From Cocos nucifera (taxonomy: Eukaryota; Streptophyta; Magnoliopsida; Arecales; Arecaceae): 64,000 nucleotides of DNA. Below are positions 22,273-35,009 of the stretch, piece after piece. The DNA lies in assembly GCA_006176705.1 (NCBI GenBank), contig QRFJ01000021.1:3554208-3618207 (forward strand). Reading direction: 5' to 3'. The notes below the pieces were generated by a model, which was given only the letters and a program-made list of their open reading frames with translations, did not search any database and was not told the origin of the DNA. The position numbers and the translations under genes were made by a program. Position 1 is the stretch's first letter. Each line of letters starts with the position of its first letter.

Positions 22273-24232
22273 TATTGAAGAAGAAATCTTGATTTTTTGG
22301 ATCAGGTTCGTTCAGATCTGATCAAATCAAGAGAAATATTTCAAAAATTTTTCTCGTATATCTAGATCAGATCTGAGATATTTTAGATCTAATTTTATAG
22401 ATCTAATAAATAAAAATAAAAAAATAAATTAAATTTAATTTAACTATATCTTGATGCCGGGTAATCAGATTATCCTTTGATGATCCTGCTGATTGCCTGA
22501 GATTCTAGATTTAGCCACGCAAGCACCTGACCTCTACTGGTATCCATTCAGACTAGATCTAGAGATCCTTTCCTTCTTTATCACCTCTCCAAAAATCAGA
22601 TTTGGATATGATTTGGAGGATCTTCAAAATTTTTTCTGAAGATCAGCAGTCGTCTCTACAGTAGTGCTGCCTTCTTCCTTTCTCGTCAGCTTTTTCTTGT
22701 CTGGATCGCACCAAACTGGAGCCCAACTTTCCTTAGGCATGGAGAAGAGAGAGAGGATCAGAAGATGGTGTGGAGGAGGAAGAGGGGCAGCCTTAGGGCA
22801 TGGGATAAGAGGAGACCCTATGAAAGTGGGGTGCAGACAGGATTTATATAGATCCTACTGCGCCATGCAGTGCCACATCATCTTGGCCAATCATGTTGCT
22901 TCGTGCAATTAGATCTAAATTTGATTGGTGGGATGACATCACCTAATCCAATCAGATGAGAGCCCCACTAATTCATCCTTAGATGGCATCCAAGATTGAT
23001 CAAAGTCTATAGCTAGGAGTTACCTAAGTAGAATCCAAGAAGCAACCTGGAGTCCCATTCATATAGGACTCCAGGCATCCCTATCCATGGGCGCACGCCT
23101 CCTTAGGCATGCACCCCCTTCTTTCTAATTTTCAGTAAGGGCATAAGCCCCTATCTGCTTTTCAATAAGTGCATGACACATGAAAAGATGTCCAAGGGTC
23201 AAAGGTCAACGTTTGACCAAAGTCAAAGGATAAAAATTAGCAGGTAACGAAAAATGGTGGGTGTTATCTCAAATTTATTTCATAAATTAAGACAATCCTT
23301 TTCTGATCTGAACAAGCTTCAGTCAGACTGAGTAAAGGTATCTGAGTGAGCACAAACTCATTTGACTCAGTTGAGATAATTTTTAATGATAATAAAAGAA
23401 GAACGTTAGGTTTAATCATGTGCTAGCATGATTTTTTTGAACCTAATTGAATCTAATTCAAATCAATTGAACTAGGTTATTCTAATTGATGATATTCAGA
23501 TCCAAATCCTTATTTGTATGATCCAATTAGGTTCAGTTCTGTATGGTAATGGGTTATGTCGTGATCTCTATCATCGATATTATCAAAACTCCTTTCGATG
23601 GATCAGAACTCTTCTGATTCAGACAACTAGAATGATCGATCATCTAAATCTTTCTAATTGCTTCCAAAATCCATTAGTGACACCTAGCAGTATATGGTGG
23701 CAATCCATTAAAACTGAAAATGAACCTCTTGGTGCAGCTACTTGTGTGATTAAGTTTTTCTATCTTGAGCTCCGATCAGATTAGGGTTAAGATGAACTCG
23801 TCAAATCCTAATTTCTATCATATGATTTAATTATTCGATTCAAATCTGATGTGAAAATTTTAATAGAAATTCTTTCTATTATTTCACTTTGCCATGGCCA
23901 TGGGCTTATGGACTTGATTCTCATGATCATCATAGGGCTGCTCCTCATCCACCGAGGTAGATAGATTTCCTCTTGGTGCAATCCAATTTCTATAACGAAC
24001 ATGCTATAGCCAACATACACCTCAGGATTTCGAATGATTAGAAGACCGAGTCATGGTGTAGTCAAACTATAACACCCTCAAGATGAACTACCGATGCATC
24101 TTAGATCAAAGAATCAGACACATCACTGTAGCTTCGAGTCAGTCATCAATGAGAAGGTAGACTTTCTTATGATTGCTCGAGATGGTCACGCTCAGTGTCC
24201 TCATTTTCTAACGAGTATATGTACTCTCACTC
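22273..24232 (-). repeat. 3' LTR of A3, truncated
   Basis: Matches 29370-31609 for about 1.96 kb, then breaks at GTACTCTCACTC, where RT sequence (homologous to about 976 of A1) begins. The last 270 bp or so of the LTR, the polypurine tract and RNase H are missing. Confidence 0.88.
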
Positions 24233-25250
24233 AGGTGTACTAGGGCACATCTTCTTGAAAAGATAAATGCCATGTCCGAAGGATACCAAACCCCTCTTAG
24301 AGTTTTCTATGCTAAACCTCTTTAGCACTTCCTCTATGTACATCTTCTATGAAAGTCCTAGCATCCTATTCGGTCTATCTCTATAGACCTTAATTCTCAG
24401 AATAAAGGATGCTTTTCCTAGATCTTTTATGGAGAATTCTTTAGATAACCAGATTTTAATTATGGTCAACATGAAAATATCATTTCCAATAAGGAGGATG
24501 TCTTCCACATACAATATAAGGAAGACAATAGTGCTCCCACTGATCTTTTTGAAGACATATGGCTCGTCCTCATTCTTGATGAAACCAAATAATTTGATCA
24601 CATTATTAAAATAAGTATTCCAGCTCCGAGATGCTTGCTTAAATCTATATATGGACCTTTACAGCTTGCATACCTTATGATCATCATCACTGGATGTGAA
24701 ATCTAGTAGCTATTCCATATAGATATCTTCCACAGGATATCCATTTAAGAATGTCATTTTTATGACCATTTGCTATATTTCATAATCGAAATAGGCTGCA
24801 ATAGCAAGCAATGTGCGATTGAATTTTAGCATAGCTACTGGCAAAAATGTATCCTGATAGTCAATGCCTTCGTATTGACTATAACCTTTTGCCACTAATC
24901 TAGCCTTGAATGTCTTCACATTTTCATCTGCACCAATTTTTCTCTTGTAGATCCATTTACATTCAATAGGTACTATACCTTCTGGTGGATCTACTAAGGT
25001 CCAGACTTGGTTTGAGTCCATCGAGTCAATTTTTGATTTCATTGCCTCTAGCCATTTCTCAGAGTCGATATCCGATATCATCTCATCATAGATTTTAGGA
25101 TCATCACCATAAACCCCATTACCTACGATGAATATTTTCTCTACTTCCTCTGAAATAGTACCTAAGTATCTCTCAAGAGAATGAAAAACTCTTTTCGATC
25201 TACGAGATGGAGGAGGTAGTGATGGATTGGCTTAACCTAATTTGGTTCTA
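24233..25250 (-). pseudogene. A3 reverse transcriptase remnant
   Basis: RT of family A without its C-terminal part. A clean 102-residue frame at 24773-25081 gives the N-terminal region: SEKWLEAMKSKIDSMDSNQV, WTLVDPPEG, KWIYKRKIGADENV, FKARLVAKGYSQ and DYQDTFLPVAML. The catalytic box at 24347-24601 reads YVEDILL instead of YVDDILL, so one catalytic Asp is lost. It ends in IKVYRDRPNRMLGLS, then joins the LTR near 24232. This copy shows the RT start that is unreadable in A1. Confidence 0.88.
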
Positions 25251-25499
25251 TTTGGTCCTTAGCTCGTTGCTCTTATGAGACTTTTTCATCAAGCTTAATC
25301 TGCTTTTCAATGCCGCTATCTTGAATAAACTATTTTTCAAGAAAGATGGCATGTCGACTCACAACACATTATAATTTTTTGAAATATAGAAATAATATTC
25401 TAATGACTCTTTAGGATATCCTATAAATTGAGCTCTGAAGGACCTAAAGTCTAACTAGTCCATTTGTTGTCTTCTGACATGAGCCAGACAATCCCAAAT

Positions 25500-26110
25500 T
25501 CTGAGATGACTCAGACTTGATTTCTTACCATGTCATATCTCATACGGTGTGGTAAGAATAATTTTAGAAGGAATCATATTCAGTAAGTATATTATAGTTA
25601 ACAAATAGTATTTCCAAAAAAAATTAGGAAGGTCTGTGAAGCTCATCATGGATCGGACCATATCTAATAGAGTCCAATTTCTCTGTTTTAAAATTTTGTT
25701 GAGTTAAGGTATTCTAGGTGGAGTCCATTGAGAGACTATTTTATTTTTCTTAAGATAGTCCAGGAATTTCCGACTGAGATATTCACCTCCTCAATCTGAT
25801 TGAAGAACCTTAATGGATTTTTCTATTTGCTTTTCTACTTCATGTCTGAATTTTCTGAACTTTTCAAAAGCTTCAGACTTGTGTCTCATAAGATATACAT
25901 ACTCATACCTAGATAAATCATCGATAAAGATTATGAAGTAGACAAAGTTGCCTCTAGTCGACACGTCAAATGGGCCGCACACATCAGTATATACTAAGGC
26001 AAAAAGATCCATGGCCCTTTCTCTATGTCCTACAAAAGAAAACTTAGTCATTTTGCCATGAAGACAAGATTCATAAATTGGATATGACTCAAAAGTCAAT
26101 GGACTTAATA
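25500..26110 (-). pseudogene. A3 integrase remnant
   Basis: Integrase core on the minus strand. The 25791-26099 frame has SFVGHRERAMDLFALVYTDV, CGPFDVSTRGNFVYFIIFID and KSIKVLQSD, giving the first two acidic positions. After that the frame is broken; the later region (about 25500-25790) aligns with A1 but has stops and a T-rich disruption where the catalytic Glu block should be. Confidence 0.82.
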
Positions 26111-26120
26111 GCCCAGTTTT

Positions 26121-26740
26121 CTATAATTTGTTAACCCTATCTTTTGCTATATGACCTAGTCTTAGGTGCCATAGATACCTATCGTTTGGACTATCCCTAG
26201 GCCATTTCATGGTATTCATATTTTGCTCAATATTAAAAATAGATACATTAATATGTAACTGATAAAGACAGTTAATAAGGAAACCACTTATAATTTTATT
26301 TCTTTCATAAAGAATGTTACAATGGTCCTTAAGAAAACTAATTACATAGCCTTCTAATGCAAGGCAAGAAATAGAAATCAAATTTCTACTTGCTGTAGGC
26401 ACATAATAACAATCTTTTAAAACTAAGTCTAAACCAGATGGTAGTCGAAGAGGGTATGTTTCCATGGTCATGGCAGCAACTCTTGCTCTATTTTCGATGC
26501 ACAGAATCATCTCATCATCCCTCAACCTCTTGCTATCCTCAAAATTCTGCATAGAAGTGCACAAATGAGCACTAGAACTAGAGTCAAGCATCCAACTGGA
26601 TGCAAAAAAATTGTAAGATTAGACTCAATAACGAGCATACCTCCAGAAGGACCTGCCTCCTTATTCTTCAGGATGGTCAGGTAAGTAGGATAGTTTCGCT
26701 TTTAGAGGCCGTCATTGTTGCAATAGAAATATTTTTCTTT
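26121..26740 (-). pseudogene. A3 protease and pre-integrase remnant
   Basis: A 156-residue frame at 26121-26591 starts MLDSSSSAHLCTSMQ, where the protease Asp-Ser-Gly has become Asp-Ser-Ser. It continues LVLKDCYYVPTASRNLISIS and ends in the GAG-pre-integrase motif WHLRLGHIAKDRVNKL. The zinc knuckle upstream (about 26690-26740) is degenerate. This copy best shows the protease to integrase transition. Confidence 0.86.
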
Positions 26741-27472
26741 ATCTGCGGCCTTCTTCTTCAGCTCTATCTTTTTCTTCTTTCCTCCTTCCATCTTCTGCTT
26801 TTTCACAGACTTCTTCTTTCCAAAAGACTTTCTCTTGGAAGAAGTTCATTCCATAGCAAGTACTAAGCTTTTAGAACCTTTCATAGAAAGCTCGGCGGTA
26901 ACCAGCATGTTCATAAGTTCGGCTAGAGAATTTTGAAGTTTATGCATGTGATAGTTCATGATGAACTGTCCATATGCATCAGTCAAGGATTGCAGAATTA
27001 TATCATTCTGTAGATCCAAGTCTAATTATACTCCGAGCTTCTCAAGCTCTTCTAAATTCTTGATCATCATCAGATAATGATCTTGGACTGACCGTCCATC
27101 ATGCATCTTAGTCTTGAATAGTCATTTAGTGACTTGATACTTGGCTGCGCGATTCTGTTCATCAAACATCTCTTATAGGTGAGCCAACATTTGGCGGACA
27201 GTCTTGATATCTTCATATTGGTGCTGAAGTTCATCAGACTTTGAGTCCAACATATAATATCTGGCCTTATTATCTTCATCCATCCACTTATCTAGAGATG
27301 TTCTCTATTCAACGGATGGATGAGCTGGTAAGGTAGGAGGATCTTGATCCAATACATGAGTTAACTTTTCAAAATTCAAAATAATTTTGAAGTTTTAGAG
27401 CCAATCCTTGTAATTAGATCTGGTCAGTCTATGGGTGTCCAGGATTCGTGCTTGTGGATTGGATGCATACAT
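26741..27472 (-). pseudogene. A3 gag remnant
   Basis: Gag of family A; the start ATG is kept on the minus strand at 27470-27472 (MYASN, family MSASN). Homologous to 9245-9912 along its length, with frameshifts and stops, and a lysine-rich C-terminal region at about 26760-26830. The 27070-27279 frame is out of register and not the real product. Confidence 0.8.
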
Positions 27473-29352
27473 TTTTTTGTAGAGAGTCAAGATTTCTAGA
27501 TAGATATTATAATTAAGACTTAACTAATTTATTTAAAAATTTAATTTTTTAAATAAATTAGCTTTCACTATTTTCTCAGATTCCTATACTTTCACTGTAG
27601 AGATGCGAAAATCTTTATGATTAATGATTTCTAGTGGATGGTGCGGTCCCACCAACTGATTCATCACCTCACCTAATAGTTATTGATGATGGGTTAGCCA
27701 ATGAGTGAACAACTCTTGTTCAATGATTCTCTAATTATGGTGCACCCAAACTTAATCTTTAATTCATGAATCTCACCGTGCCCGAAATATTGATCCACTT
27801 CTTAGTTAAGTTAGACCCATCAATTGCACAGAATGAATTTTTAATTGAGTCTCTCTTCATATCCAGAATATTGAGCCCAATCCATCCTCCAGTCCATAGC
27901 ATCCAATCCTAATAGACATGGTTGCATCTTTTCGGTGCAACTGAACCACTATAATTAGTCGAGAACAATCAACCTTGGAAAGGGTCCACACATCTACAAT
28001 GGTGGAAGACCTTAGACTTAATCTTTTCTTAGGGTGATTTGATTTAGATCTTATTAAACTAGACTTGGCATAGTCATAACCATTATGACTAACCTAGTGG
28101 CATGGGTTAGCTCAGATTATTGACCATCTCTGATCAAAATTGAGTCAACAAACATGGCCAGGCAAGTGAGATCGGTGGAAAGGATATGTCATTAACTCGA
28201 CAAGAATGCATTCGAGTCGAGTAGCTCCTAATTAAAAATCAGTCGATCGTATCTGCCAAACTTACCTTAGACATCAAATTATTGAGCCAGAACCAATCGG
28301 ATTAGCCTACAATCCAGACTCTAACCACTGAGCCTAATTAGATCTTAGCTTGATCAATCACTCACGTGACTTGATCTTGACCCAAACTTAATCTTATTAA
28401 GCTAGTCAATTTAAGCACTATTGATCCCATTTAACCAATTCTTGATTTGATTTGATCAACCACTTAGACCTAATTGAGCTGCCCAAGCCCGAACCCAATA
28501 TTATGAATATGTCTTAGATCTGAAATTCTCAATTTTAGATCTAACTAATATTTTATAATCTTAATTCTTAATTAAGTTAGGATTCACAAACAAAATATGT
28601 AAATAAAATCCTACGATTTCAAGATCTAGGATTTTGCAGAAAGTAAGTTTTTGAATTTTGATTAAGGACGAACGCACAGCATCCCTACACATCATAAGAA
28701 TATTCCATCAAATGGAGGAAGAGGACATTTAAATCCTACTTTATTTTTATGATCGGACGATCAAGGGGAAGGCGTTAATCAGAAATATAAATCTAGAAAA
28801 CTAGTTAGATCTACATCATATATTTCATATATAAAAATTGATCTAACTTAATACATATTTTGCATACATCTTATGTATCATATTATGCATATTTTTTAGA
28901 TCTAAATTATCTCATAATTATCTAAAAAATTAAATTTAAATTGATCACTAGTCTAAAAATAAATTCTAAAAATAAATTCTAATCTAGATAATTATGTAGA
29001 ACTATTTTACAACTAGTCTAAATAAGTATTCATCATATCTCATATGATCTAAAAATTAAATAATTTTATTTTTTATTTTTTAGATCTTATTATAATATTT
29101 ATAATCATCAAAAAATAAAAAATAAATAAATTTAAAATTATAATTTAATCAAAATAAATTATGATTATGGAAGACTATGTACAGAACTATTCTATTTTAC
29201 AACTAGTCCTGTATATTGTAGAACTTAGATCTATATTATTTAATTTTAATTTTTTTTAAATTTTAGATCTAATCACATCTCATATAATATCTAAAATTAT
29301 TAATTATTAGATTAAAATAAATTAAAAATTAGATCTAAATAATTTAGAGAAT
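27473..29352 (-). other. A3 untranslated leader
   Basis: Homologous to the leaders of A1 and A2. Single copy of the 60-bp block that is duplicated in A1. No gene seen. Confidence 0.78.
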
Positions 29353-29367
29353 CTGACTTTGATACCA
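29353..29367 (-). other. A3 primer-binding site
   Basis: The minus strand reads TGGTATCAAAGTCAG, two changes from the initiator-Met tRNA complement; 2 bp from the LTR. Confidence 0.85.
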
Positions 29368-29369
29368 GT

Positions 29370-31609
29370 TGAAGGAGAAATCTTGATTTTTCGGATAGGT
29401 TTGTTCAAATCTGATCGGATCAAGAGAGATATTTTAAAAACTTTTCTCATATATCTAGATCAGATCTAAGATATTTTAGATCTTATTTTATAGATCTAAT
29501 AAAAAAAAATAAAAAATAAATTAAATCTGATTTAATTATATCTTGATGTTGGGTAATTAGATTATCCTTTGATGATCCTGCTGATTGCCTGAGATTCCGA
29601 ATCTAGCCATGCAAGCGTCTGGCCTCTACCGGTATCCACTCAAGCTAGATTTAGAGATTTTCTCCTTCTTTATTATCTCTCCAAAAATCATATCCAAATC
29701 TGATTTGGAGAATCTTCAAAACTTCTTCTGAAGATCAGCAGTCGTTTTTGTAGCAGTGCTACCTTCTTCCTTTCTCATCAGCTTTTTCTTATCTGAATCA
29801 TACCAAACTGAAGCCCAACTTCTCTTGAAAATGTAGAGGAGAGAGAGGATTAGAAGATAGCATGGAGGAGGGAGAGAGACAGCCTTGGGGCTTGGGATAA
29901 GAGGGGACTCTATGAAAGTGGGGCGTAGATCAAGTTTATATAGACCCTACTGCGCCATGCATTGCCACATCTGATTGGTGGGATAATATCACTTGATTCA
30001 ATCAAATGAGAGCCCCACTAATTCATCCTTAGATGGTGCCCAAGACTGGTCAAAGTCTATAGCTAGGGGTCACCTAAGTAGAATCCAAGAAGCAACCTAG
30101 AGTTTCATCCATATGGGACTTCAGGCATCTCTATCCATGGGTGCACGCCTTCCTAAGCATGCACCCCCTCCTTTTCAATTTTCAGTAAGGGGACAAGTTC
30201 CTATCTGCTTTCCAATAAGTGCATAACACATGGGCAGATGTCCAAGGATCAAAGGTCAACGTTTGACCAAGTCAAAGGACAAGAATTAGTAGATGACAAA
30301 AAATGATAGATGTTGTCTCAAATTTATCTCATAAATTAAGACAATCCTTTTCTGATCTAGACAAGCTCTAGTCAGACCAAGTAAAGGTACCTAAGTGAGT
30401 ACAAACTCATTTGGCTCAGTCGAGATAATTTTTAATGATAATAAAAGAAGAACGTTAGGTTCAATCATGTGCTAGCACGATTTTCTTGAATCTAATTAAA
30501 TCTAGTTCAAATCAATTGAACTAGATTAGTCTAATTGATGATATTCAAATCTAAACCCTTGTTTATATGATCTAGTTAGGTTCAGTTATGTATGATAATG
30601 GAATATGTCGTGATCTCTATCATCGACATCATCGTAACTTCTTTTGATGGATCAGAACTCTTCTGATTCAGACTACTAGAATGATCGATCATCTAAATCT
30701 TTCTAATTGCTCTCAAAATCTATTTGTGACATCTAACAGTATATGATGGCAATCTATCAAAACTGAAAATGAACCTCCTAGTGCAGCTACTTATGTGATT
30801 AAGTTCTTCTATCTTGAGCTCCGATCAGATTAGGATTAAGGTGAACTCGTCAAATCCTAATTTCTATCATATGATTTAATCATTCGATTCAAGTTCGATG
30901 TGAAAATCTTAATAAAAATTCTTTCTATTATTTCACTCTGCCATGGCCATGGGCTTATGGACTTGATTCTCATGATCATCATAGGGCTGCTCTTCATCCA
31001 CCGAGGTAGATAGATTTTCTCTTGGTGCAATCCAATTCCTACAATGAACATGCTATAGCCAACATACACCTCAAAATTTCGAACGGCTAGGAGACCGAGT
31101 CATGGTGTAGTCAAACTATAACACCCTCAAGGTGAATTATCGATGCACCTTAGATAAAAAAACTAGATACACCACTGCAGCTTCGAGTCAGTCATCGACG
31201 AAAAGATAGACTTTCTTATGACTACTCGAGGTGGTCACGCTCAGTACCCTCATTCTTTAATGAGTATCTGTACTCTCACTCTGATATCTTCACACTATAG
31301 ACTCAAGACTCATCTACTATAAAGAAGCGATTATACACCAATCTTTCGGATCAATCACCATCCTCATGATGATCATACGATCGAAAGCATTTTATGAGTT
31401 AATAATGAAAATTCTTGTCTTAAATTTTTAACTTTTGAAAATAAGAATTATCATTATCATTAACTCAAGAGATGTATCACAGACACTAAATATATATTTA
31501 TGATAGAAAATAATTTTTTTATTATTTATAGTCAAAATTATAATTTTACTCCTAGAAGTGTATTACAAGTATCAACTAATTCTGACTTCTAGGGCACACA
31601 TATCTAACA
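29370..31609 (-). repeat. 5' LTR of A3
   Basis: Full LTR of 2240 bp, TGAAGGAG at left to CATATCTAACA at right. TATA block on the minus strand near 29938. Most similar in its U3 to the LTRs at 6151 and 22273, not to the divergent one at 11818. Confidence 0.9.
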
Positions 31610-31614
31610 TTAAC
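31610..31614. other. Target-site duplication of A3, right (TTAAC)
   Basis: Second copy of TTAAC, directly after the LTR end CTAACA. Confidence 0.85.
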
Positions 31615-31633
31615 AATCAAGAGTTAAGATCAA

Positions 31634-33130
31634 ATGGCAATCTATATGAGTGCATCTCTTGTTGAAGGGCAATTGACCAATCGTTCATCATTGTTCAATG
31701 AAATAAATTATACTTTTTGAAAAGCACGCATGCGCATTTACATTCAAGCACTTGATTATCAACTTTGGAGAGTGATAATCAAAGACCTACACACTTCCAC
31801 AATCAAAATAGAGAATAATGATATTTCCAAATCAGAAGAGGATTGGGGTAAGCATGATATGAAAATGATAGAATTAAATGCTAAAATCATGAATGTCATA
31901 TATTGTGCATTAGACCTCAATAAATTTAATAAAATTTCTACTTGTACTTTGATCAAAAAGATTTGGGATAGACTAGAGGTTACCTATGAGGATACCAATC
32001 AAGTAAAGGAGTCTAAAATAAATATGCTTATCCATCAATATGAATTATTTAAGATGGAGTCAAATGAATCTATTTTTAAAATATTTACTAGATTTATCGA
32101 TATTATCAATAATTTGAAAAGCTTGGGTAAATTTTACACTAACAATTAGCTTGTTCATAAAATTCTTAGATCATTTCTAAAAGCTTGGGAAGCCAAGGTC
32201 ACCGCCATCTAAGAAGCTAAAGACCTCAACAAGCTTCCATTAGAAGAGCTTCTTGGATTCTTAATGATTAATGAATTAAATATGAGGCAAAACATGGAGG
32301 AGGAAACCAAGAAGAAAAGACCATAGCTCTCAAGACAACTACTTCTAAGGATGATAAAAGTGAAAAATCTGATGAAGAGGAGGAAGAAGAAGACTTGGCC
32401 ATGATTGCAAGAAAGTTTAAGAGGTTTATGAGAAAGAAGAAGCAAAGATTCAAGAAGAAGACCTTCAAAGATGAACCAAATAAGAAAAAAGAGAAGGAGC
32501 TACCAATTTACTTCGAGTGTAAGAAATCCGACCACTTTACGATGGACAGCCCTCTTCTCAAAAAATCATCCAAAAAGCTTAAGAAGAAGGCGATGATGGC
32601 CACTTAGAGTGATGGTGAGGACTCTAGCCCCGAGGAAGAATCACAAGAGGAAGCAAATCTTTGTCTGATGGCACATCATGAGGAGGTAAATATTGAAAAC
32701 TCCTTAGATTTTACTTTTGATGAGTTACAAGAGGCTTTTTCTGAACTTATGGCTGAATATAGAAAAGTAACTTTAAAAAATAAAGATTTAAAAAAGTTAA
32801 ATTCAAAACTTACTTATGAAAAAAAAAATATTTTTTAAAAAATTGAATTTGCTTACTAATGAAAACTAAAAATTGAATGATGAACTAGCAAAAATCAAAC
32901 AATTTGTAGAAAGATTTATCTATAATTTTAAAAAATTAAATATACTACTAAATTAGTAAAGAGTTATTTTTAATAAGACCAAAATAGGATTTAAATCTCA
33001 TAAAAAATAAAAACTATTCAAAAATCTATTTGTTAAAGCTTCATCAAATTCTATTTCAAATATCTCATATTTTTGTTGTAGTAAAATTGGTCATAAGTTT
33101 TATGCATATGATTTTAGAAAATTAAATAGA
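31634..33130 (+). pseudogene. Element B gag remnant
   Basis: Gag of a Sirevirus-like copia element. It starts at ATG 31634 (MAIYMSASLVEGQLTNR); a Trp codon is TGA at 31718-31720. A 139-residue frame (31730-32149) carries LDYQLWRVIIKDLH and LIKKIWDRLEVTYEDTNQVK, the UBN2-like gag core. Next come a Lys-rich stretch, a degenerate knuckle (FECKKSDHFTMDS), an acidic region with EEANLCLMAHHEE typical of Sirevirus gag, coiled-coil-like Lys/Leu sequence, and a second knuckle FCCSKIGHKFYAY lacking its last Cys. It ends in WVPKGT and WVPKNS repeats. Confidence 0.87.
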
Positions 33131-33637
33131 AAAATAATTAAAATGATTTGGGTTCCAAAAGGAACCATTAGTACTAACCCCAAAGGACCCAAAATGACTT
33201 GGGTACCTAAAAACTCAATTTGATTTTCTTGTATAGGAGTGTCTTGTAGCCCGGGACATGAAAAGGCTTTGGTATCTTGATAGTAGCTGTTCAAGGCACA
33301 TGATGGGTGACAAATCTTAATTTGTCACTTTTGAGCCTAAAAAAGGAGTAGTTACATTTGGAGACAATGGAAAGGGACGTATCATTGGCATCGATAACAT
33401 TCGTATCACTCCTACTTCTATTCAAAATGTGTTGCTAGTTGATGAATAGAAACATAATTTGCTTAGCATTAGTCAATTTTGTGATAAGGGATTTAAAGTA
33501 TCTTTTAAATCTCTATTACGTATTGTTTCTAATCTAAATGACAATGGCATCATGTTTATAGGACATAGACATAACAATGTCTATATGGTAGATCTTGATG
33601 ATTACACATGAAGAATGGTCAATGTCTTATGGCAATG
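33131..33637 (+). pseudogene. Element B protease remnant, split by C1
   Basis: Aspartic protease. The active-site block reads WYLDSSCSRHMMGDK (family DSG; Gly changed to Ser). It continues FGDNGKGRIIGIDNIRI, QNVLLVDE, a stop, then NLLSISQFCDKGFKV. The coding line is cut at GATGC by element C1 and resumes at 38951. Confidence 0.87.
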
Positions 33638-33642
33638 GATGC
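33638..33642. other. Target-site duplication of C1, left (GATGC)
   Basis: GATGC before C1, repeated at 38951-38955. The two sides belong to one continuous polyprotein frame of B. Confidence 0.92.
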
Positions 33643-34546
33643 CGTTAGGAATAAATCCCGCTCCTGTCGAAGCCCAGTTCGATGCTAAGCCTAATGCAAT
33701 CGGTAGCCATGGAAGAGCTTCAGCGGACGGACCTTAGCCGAACTCCTTCAGCCGACTGAACTTCTTAGCGGTCGAGCTCCTTCGGACTTCCAGCGGTCGG
33801 GCCTTAGCCAAACTTCTTCATTCGACCGAACTCCTCAGTGGCGGAGCTTCAGTCAGACTCCCACGAGAGCCGAACTCCCTTCGCGCTCTTCCAGCCAGAT
33901 GCCTGCGGGAGTCGAACTTTCTCGAAGCTTCTCCTTTGATCGAACTCTTACGAGAGCCAAACTTCTTTCGAACTTTTTCTTCGGCCAAACTCCTCTAGGA
34001 GTCCAAACTCCTCTGAAATTGATACATACCGAAGTCTATCGATCAATGCCTACTTTCTTAGAGCCACGGCTATTAAATCTAAATGAATGGTCACCATCAG
34101 TCTGCCACAGGCGATACTACAGTTGGTGCCCCCTCCATGATTGACTTCACCAGACCTTAAGCAGCCCACCACTATCGGACGGTATGACTGTCACTATTGG
34201 CCCGACGATGCAATCCTCTTTGCACCAAATCCCGTACAGACTCGAGCGGCCCACCACCAGGCGGTATGGCCATCACCATCAATCAAGCTCCGTCTATAAA
34301 AGGGATCCTCCAGATATGTTTTCTTTAAGCTCTAAGCTCTAAGCTTCCCTCTAAAACTCCAAGCTTACTTCTCATTGCTGAGCACTCTATTTCTGTTGGC
34401 TAGAAGAGCTGACTTGACCATCGGAGGGTCCTGCTGGAGCCACCACCACCGCCTCCGGATGAAATTTTATTTTGGAGGTCACCAACGGTGACCTCATCCT
34501 TCTCCACTCCAGCTCGATCCGACGTCAATCAGATTCTACACCAATA
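33643..34546 (+). repeat. 5' LTR of C1
   Basis: Opens CGTTAGGAATAAATCCC (family TGTTGGAGATAAA; first base changed) and ends CTACACCAATA. U3 carries degenerate GAGCCGAACTCC-type repeats at about 33720-34010. Confidence 0.9.
34295..34303 (+). promoter_or_regulatory. C1 LTR TATA box
   Basis: TATAAAAGG, repeated at 38699-38707 in the 3' LTR, followed by the conserved CTCCAGATATGTTT. C3's 5' LTR has TATAAAAAGG on the minus strand near 63447. Confidence 0.7.
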
Positions 34547-35000
34547 GATTTGGCGCTAGAGGAAGGGCCGCCTCTGTTCTTGAGGTGTTCTTGAGGCTCC
34601 TTATTCTTAAAGGAGTGCTCAGCGATGATTTCTCTCTTTTTTCTTTGGAGATCTCTCTTCTTCCTCTCTAGAGTTCTGTTTCGATAAAGAATGCCTTCCA
34701 GGAGAGCTTCGACTTGACGATCAACGACCTCCAAGCCAGCTCCATCTGCTCCTGCTTCAGCCTCGACAATCCAGGCTTCACTTGAAGCCATGGTAGATGC
34801 GGAGTAGTTCAATCTGTTGGTCCAGCAGGTTCATGGTCTTATCGAGATGATGTAGGCCTTGCGGTAGCCTACGACGGTGACTTTACCAGCAAACCCACCA
34901 TCAGGATGCAGGAACCGACCTTAAGGAAGAGCATTTGGCCTAACATACCAGTCGCCCTTAGGAAGGAGAAATAGAGAGCAGAAGTTCTCCCCTAGAAGGT
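34547..35000 (+). pseudogene. C1 primer site and gag N-terminal remnant
   Basis: Starts GATTTGGCGCTAGAGGAAGG, the primer-site slot (tRNA not assigned). The region 34800-34985 matches the inverse of 55250-55430 in C2, the stretch just upstream of and into gag. At about 34990 the homology jumps past the gag core to the linker, so the capsid part is deleted. The minus-strand frame 34525-34812 is a shadow. Confidence 0.75.
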
Positions 35001-35009
35001 TTCACTGAA

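Larger units (their letters stand above)
22273..31609 (-). mobile_element. Ty1/copia family A, copy A3
   Basis: Minus-strand copy inserted in the leader of B: 5' LTR 29370-31609, primer site 29353-29367, leader, gag, protease, integrase, RT, then a truncated 3' LTR 22273-24232. RNase H and the end of RT are deleted. Flanks carry TTAAC on both sides, though three extra bases (TAT) stand before the canonical TGAAG start at left. Reading frames are all broken. Confidence 0.9.
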
